64,000 nucleotides of DNA from Apostichopus japonicus (lineage: Eukaryota; Echinodermata; Holothuroidea; Aspidochirotida; Stichopodidae), in NCBI RefSeq assembly GCF_037975245.1, contig NC_092578.1, forward strand, positions 19,011,321-19,075,320, written 5' to 3'. The notes below the pieces were generated by a model. It worked only from the letters and a program-made list of their open reading frames with translations. It ran no database searches and was not told where the DNA came from. Position 1 is the first letter of the stretch. The number at the start of each line of letters is the position of its first letter. Of this stretch, positions 59,145 through 64,000 are shown piece after piece. Both the position numbers and the translations under genes were made by a program.

Positions 59145-60537
59145 TGTTATGGTTTGACCATGTCAAATATCTGGTGGCACCATACTCAAGGGGAAGATAT
59201 TGTAGTTGTACCTGAACTTAATTTAGTCCAGCTCGTACAAGGAGTGATGAAATTAAAACATAAATTCCCAAAGGTTCATTAAAGTACAACAAGGTCAAAC
59301 ATTTACTTTTTTTTCAAATTATTACAAATGCATGGTAAATAATTACCCTGACAAAGAGGATGGACCAATGAGTTCTAGTCCCCGCTGTCTCATATATGAT
59401 ACAAAATGCTTTTAGAAATGTGGTTTAATTGGAACTAAACAAAAAGTGTCTTAAATTTTTTTGGCAACAGTGAACTTTGGTCACAAGAATATCCCCTTTA
59501 AGCTTTGATCTCTGCAAGTGATTTTAAGGGAAATTTTAAAAGTGTTGAAAATCAATTGTGATCAACCAGAATTATGCAAACACGGCAAGAATGATTGCAT
59601 AATTTAAGAATTCCATCATACTAAGTTTATCTCAGATTAAAGTCTTTAAAAAGTCAGATCTACCATGCAGAAATCTCTCATAGAAAGTTTTTGCATTTGG
59701 TAGAAAAAAAAAGGCCGAGAATTCTGGCAAATTTTTTTTCATCATATGTATGTTTATTAATTTGTTTAAATTAGAAGTTGAAAGTTTTGCCATTCAGACA
59801 CTCTCATAGTTAGTTGTTCATTTTACAATATACTCTCTAAAGAAATATCTTTTGCTCACTGCTATTTGTAGCACAACAGGAACCTACCTCCCCTCCCCCC
59901 CCCCCTGTTTCTCCCTCCCTTGTTGACCATTCCATAGATCTCAGCTTTGATACAATCAGACACACATGTGGGAATCTATTAATGAGGCCCATCTAATATC
60001 TGAGAGCTTTTAGCACATCTTAATGGCAGCTCTCGGCAAACTTTCTGAAGGGCAAGTTTACTTCTTGCAGATGGTATCTTGTCAACGGAAGTGTCATCGT
60101 GTGAATTTATGAGCATGTCTTCAGGGTGAGACAATTAAAAGATTCAGATAGCCCGGTGAAAAATGTGTGGAATAGACTCGTGATAAGAATATAAATAAAC
60201 TGTGTTTGATTTAAATATAGCATGCTAGTTAAGTCAAAACCTATACCCTTCAGCTTGACTTTATAATATCTGGAGTGACGAATACTTCACATCTTGATAC
60301 TAGGGAAATGCAGAATTAGCCTGTGAAACAGATTTTTGCCACTTTGCTAACAGTATCACAAGTGTACCTGTTATTTGGGTATAAGCATCAAATATATATC
60401 GACAATGACAATTTGTGTCATTGAAAAACGTCCATGTTTTCACTTTCTGTCTGAACAACTAAGTGAACAACTAATATCCAAATAACATAAGATTTGTAAG
60501 AAAAGATGAAATGACACATTAACTCACTAGGTACAGA

Positions 60538-60609
60538 TTCATCACCATCATTACCATGATCGCCATCACCACCATCATCACCACCACCATCATCACCACC
60601 ATTACCACC

Positions 60610-60640
<31 letters not shown>

Positions 60641-60843
60641 CCACCATCACCATCATCACCATTATCACCACCATCATCATCACCACCATCATCATCACCA
60701 TCACCATCATCATTCTCATCACCATCATCATCACCATCATCATCACAATCACCACCATCATCACCACCATCATCACCATCATCATCATCACCATCATCAC
60801 CACCATCATCACCATCATCACCACCACCATCATCATCATCACC

Positions 60844-60874
<31 letters not shown>

Positions 60875-60936
60875 CCACCATCATCACAATCACCACCATC
60901 ATCACAATCACCACCATCATCACCACCATTATCATT

Positions 60937-61015
<79 letters not shown>
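60538..61015. repeat. CAT/ACC trinucleotide array, about 478 bp
   Basis: The array mixes CAT and CAC triplets and ends in a pure (CAT)n run of about 75 bases next to the LINE end at 61016. The graded purity (pure near the LINE, degenerate further away) suggests it grew from the LINE's 3' tail. The poly-Met and poly-Ile frames across it are artefacts. Confidence 0.97.
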
Positions 61016-61190
61016 ATCAGTATTTATAAAGCGCTGATATCGTGGAACACTTCAAAAGTGCCTTGAAAGTGAAAGGTTTCAAGCTGTTTCTTGAAACTGT
61101 TCAGTGAGCGGCAATGTCTGAGTGCATGTGGCATGGAATTCCATAAACGAGGGACAATTCTAGAAAATGCACGACCACCGTATCAATTGA
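61016..61190 (-). mobile_element. LINE 3' end (second lineage) with microsatellite tail
   Basis: On the minus strand a clean frame reads YGGRAFSRIVPRLWNSMPHA, then LRHCRSLNSFKKQLETFHFQ, then TFEVFHDISAL and stops at TAA (61026-61024). The LWNS(L/M)P..LR..SLNSFKKQL pattern is the C-terminus of ORF2 in L2/RTE/CR1-type LINEs. After the stop it continues TAAATACTGATTGATGATG into the GAT array. Stops upstream of 61190 mark a 5' truncation. The end GCGCTTTATAAAT...TGATTGAT matches the tail of the SINE at 10145-10517. Confidence 0.82.
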
Positions 61191-63805
61191 ATCTGAATCA
61201 AGGGCTCAATAAGGAGATTTGCATTTTGAGAGCGGACAGAGAATGTCTCAAACATGTTTTTGAGATAGAAATTGAATATCTGTACTTTATTTGTATGATT
61301 ACGATGAAAAAAACCTTACACAAATCCAGCCACTTGCATTTGACTATACGCTACACTCAATTATAAATTGGTGAACAGTCCAAGATACAAAACATTGTCA
61401 ATAAGAGATGGACCAACCTTGTGAAACTATCAACTTGCGGTTGAAGGGGAGTGTGAGGGGTGTCCTTGCACTTCATGAATTGTGCTAGGGCTGCTTGGGT
61501 ACTAGCTGTATTTCATTACATATCAAATCTGGAATATCATGTATCAAATGGGGATTTATGTTGTTTATATATTCTGTTTTGTTTCTTCGTAAGAGGCATA
61601 TTGATATTTTCGTAGGGAACCAGTTTTGAGGCAATTATATTCAAACAATTAACAAGTAACCTCAAGAAATGACTAGTTATACTTCAAACAGACAGGATTT
61701 TATTTGTCTACCCAATAATTGTTGGTATACAGAAAGTGACTCGATCCAAGACACAAAATCTCAACTTTGGTCTTCCATTTCGAGATCTTATCAGAGGTTG
61801 TTTCTTTGTTCTGCTCGTAACAAAATCAGCTTACCCATAGAAGGACTAAAAATCATTTAAATGCAACAAATCCCGAGGGTCAATATTTATGGAAGTTTTT
61901 GACAAACCAAAATTGCTACTTATAAGGCGGTCTAAAACTTAATAAATATCCTTCTCCTTACTAGTGCAATGATGCTGTGTGTAATTGCTTAATGATCATA
62001 AAAGCCCTATTCTTTGTCAGCTCATTTGCATGTAACGAGACGTTGTTTATTTTATTTACGTCGACAATTACTAACGCTACTCTTTCGCTCTCTTTAATTA
62101 CTCTGGCAGATATATTGTTTTTGCCAGTACAATACCATGTTTTTCCTCCTTTTCTATGAAAAAGTCAAACGATCTTATTTTCTACCTTCTCAGGAGTAAT
62201 TTTAAAGTCTTATGGACCTTGCAGGAGATCGTTACTAGCTTCAATAAAGTCAACTTGGTTTAGACCTACAACGAAATGATAAACTTTTAATTCCCAATCC
62301 TAGTCAAAACTGCTCATACTATATATATATTTATTGTACGGTTTAAATATCATCTCGAAGAATTAATTAAATGCCACAAAATCAAACATCCACAAAAATA
62401 TTTTTACCGAGGAATGCAAAATTGGAAGTTCTGAGTAAATCAATTCCGGCAGGCAACATCTCAAAATAGTTTCAGGGGGGAACACACTACCCCTGCAAAC
62501 TCGGAAATGCACTGTCTATACCATCAGATAACATAGATTGAGTGCCTGTTAAATTGTAACTGAATGCCGATAGAGCTCACCCCCTGCAAAGGTTGAAAGG
62601 AAGATGTGGTGCCTAAACCAGATGCCTATCAGTTTTGCAAGGACACCCCAGGATCGTAGCAGGAGACCTTTTCCCCAGCATGGCTAGCCTTTGCTCCGTT
62701 CATCCCGCTGAGATCCATTGTCTATATATATGTAGGAACCGGAAAAGTGGGACAAGGGATGTAGGGAGTTGTTTGAATTTGTTACACTGTAGATTTGGCC
62801 ATTTGCTGGGTAGTGGTTTTTTTGAGAAGGCAAAAAGCCGCATGGCGGAGATATAGTGTTTCTTCTCCTGGGGAGATATCTTATCACCAGCGAGGGGGCA
62901 AAAAATATGCTACATTCTTCAGGTGTTCTGTAAGCGTTCCTCAAGTTGAAGGCATTTGGACAAAGTGTTGGTCTAGCATGCGTGTTATAGGGAAGAGAAG
63001 TGTAGAAGAATTTGCATTGTAGTTTTAGCTGGATTTATAATTTGGTTTTTGGTTTCCCAATAAGGGTGAACTATGGAGTCACTCATACCGACCTTGCAAA
63101 ATTGCGAGGGGGGCAGCAGATTGCAAAGTTGGCCATGACTATAACGCAGATCGCAAAGTCGGTAATTACTATTACATTTAGATTCGTCCAACACGGCAGC
63201 ATACAGAAACGTACTCAAAGCCGAAGCCAAAGTGAATTAATCAGGTCATACATCTGGAGTCTATGCACGCTAAGTTCTTCAATACCGCCCTCATTAACTT
63301 TCGGGATACATTTCGAGATACATTTCATACCGAAGTCTTGATAAATAGTGCGGTTGCTATTTGACCAGTCAAGTAGTAACTTAGAGCCATATTACTGGGA
63401 GAGGAGGATGGGAATAGGGATTAATGATTGGTCCATCAGTACCTTTGGCTGACAGATCGGTATACCTTGTCAGAATCAGTTTTCAATGCAGTGACATATA
63501 AACCCTCATCCCTTGAATCCACACAGTCATGAGGGCATCGTGGGCCCATAGAAGTGGTTTAATTCTTCCCCTACTGAATGTTGGAAGATCCCTCTACAGT
63601 AACTAAATTCATGGTTTTTTCTCTACCTACAGTGCAGGTTGGGCCATGACCCCCCCACACCCCCCCCCATTGTGCACACCCACTATTCCTGTGTTATCGT
63701 AATCCATATATATACAGATGTATATAGTCCCGAAAGATGCTCTTGTCAAACGAAGATTGGGCTAATGTATGCTAAATTAAAGTTGCAGTGTATTGTATGT
63801 TTACC
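61191..63805. other. No gene supported
   Basis: Short frames only. C-rich sequence lies at 63648-63672. Around 62560-63340 the DNA is slightly GC-richer with overlapping frames on both strands, but no domain or consistent splice pattern. Confidence 0.4.
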
Positions 63806-63935
63806 ATTCATAATCATGGACGTTAAAATATGAATCTCAGAGACTGACTTTGGTCAGCTTGCGGCTTTGATAAGCCAATGATGGCTTCTTCGCAAGTTCC
63901 TGCTTGCAGAAGGATCTAACATACATACATACATT
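63806..63935 (+). mobile_element. SINE family A, copy 3 (5'-truncated)
   Basis: From CATTCATAATCATGGACGTT to GGATCTA (63918) it matches copies 1 and 2, followed by an (ACAT)n tail at 63919-63935. The head is missing. Hairpins CTGAC-TTTG-GTCAG and GGCTT-TGAT-AAGCC are kept. In the third hairpin one arm has a G-to-A change. Confidence 0.85.
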
Positions 63936-64000
63936 ATAATGAACAGAAGATCACTTAATTGAAATTCATCGTTAGACATAATACTGTTTCTGGGAGTGAT

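Larger units (their letters stand above)
56651..60537. other. Long stretch without a supported gene
   Basis: AT-rich. A run of TTGCATATTCATTG motifs lies at 58040-58270 and an AGAC microsatellite at 59084-59144. The minus frame 58301-58642 (113 codons) has no recognisable domain. Poly-C lies at 59887-59905. Confidence 0.45.

Noticed and set aside
60519-61029. Poly-Met and poly-Ile frames of over 150 codons
   Set aside because: They are the CAT/ACC trinucleotide array read on each strand.
1-64000. CRISPR array, bacterial operon or phage system
   Set aside because: Tandem arrays here have contiguous units without unique spacers, there is no bacterial-style gene packing, and the SINE, LINE and hAT content is animal.

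Overview
The window reads as metazoan nuclear DNA. It is AT-rich and intron/intergenic-like, it has no bacterial-style gene packing, and almost every long open frame is a chance frame or a repeat artefact. It carries tRNA-derived SINEs, LINE 3' ends, non-autonomous hAT elements and many minisatellites. The repeat types and the abundance of poly-G/poly-C tracts suggest a marine invertebrate deuterostome, perhaps an echinoderm. That placement is inference, and no gene here identifies the species.

Layout. 0-1.3 kb: the only place where splice sites and reading frame agree across several exons. A plus-strand gene appears to end here (exons 1-95, 254-310, 611-638), and a possible minus-strand first exon lies at 1080-1301. 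2.0-2.8 kb: an 82-bp minisatellite. 7.9-10.5 kb: a SINE with a 20-bp target duplication, a 141-bp hAT MITE, and a 373-bp tRNA-derived SINE. 11-17 kb: three minisatellites, one interrupted by a perfect 41-bp palindrome. 20.6-21.5 kb: two more G/C-rich hAT MITEs. 25.8-27.1 kb: a CACGTG 12-mer array and a TATAG pentamer array. 29-32.4 kb: two weak exon candidates, a foldback of tRNA-like sequence, and a second copy of the first SINE. 36.8-38.7 kb: a 15-bp minisatellite split by a 1.23-kb hAT element with an exact 8-bp target duplication. 40.8-53.9 kb: several weak plus-strand exon candidates and a 21-bp G-rich minisatellite. 56-56.6 kb: a 5'-truncated LINE with reverse-transcriptase C-terminal coding. 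60.5-61.2 kb: a second LINE 3' end whose tail is a 480-bp CAT/ACC array. 63.8 kb: a third SINE copy.

The genes cannot be assembled into a pathway. The clearest biology is the repeat content. There are at least two SINE families (one sharing its 3' tail with the 61-kb LINE), two LINE lineages, and a hAT MITE family with three copies in the window. About ten tandem arrays are present, two of them used as landing sites by transposons. All single-exon candidates are given with low confidence because an AT-rich 64-kb window produces many frames of that length by chance.
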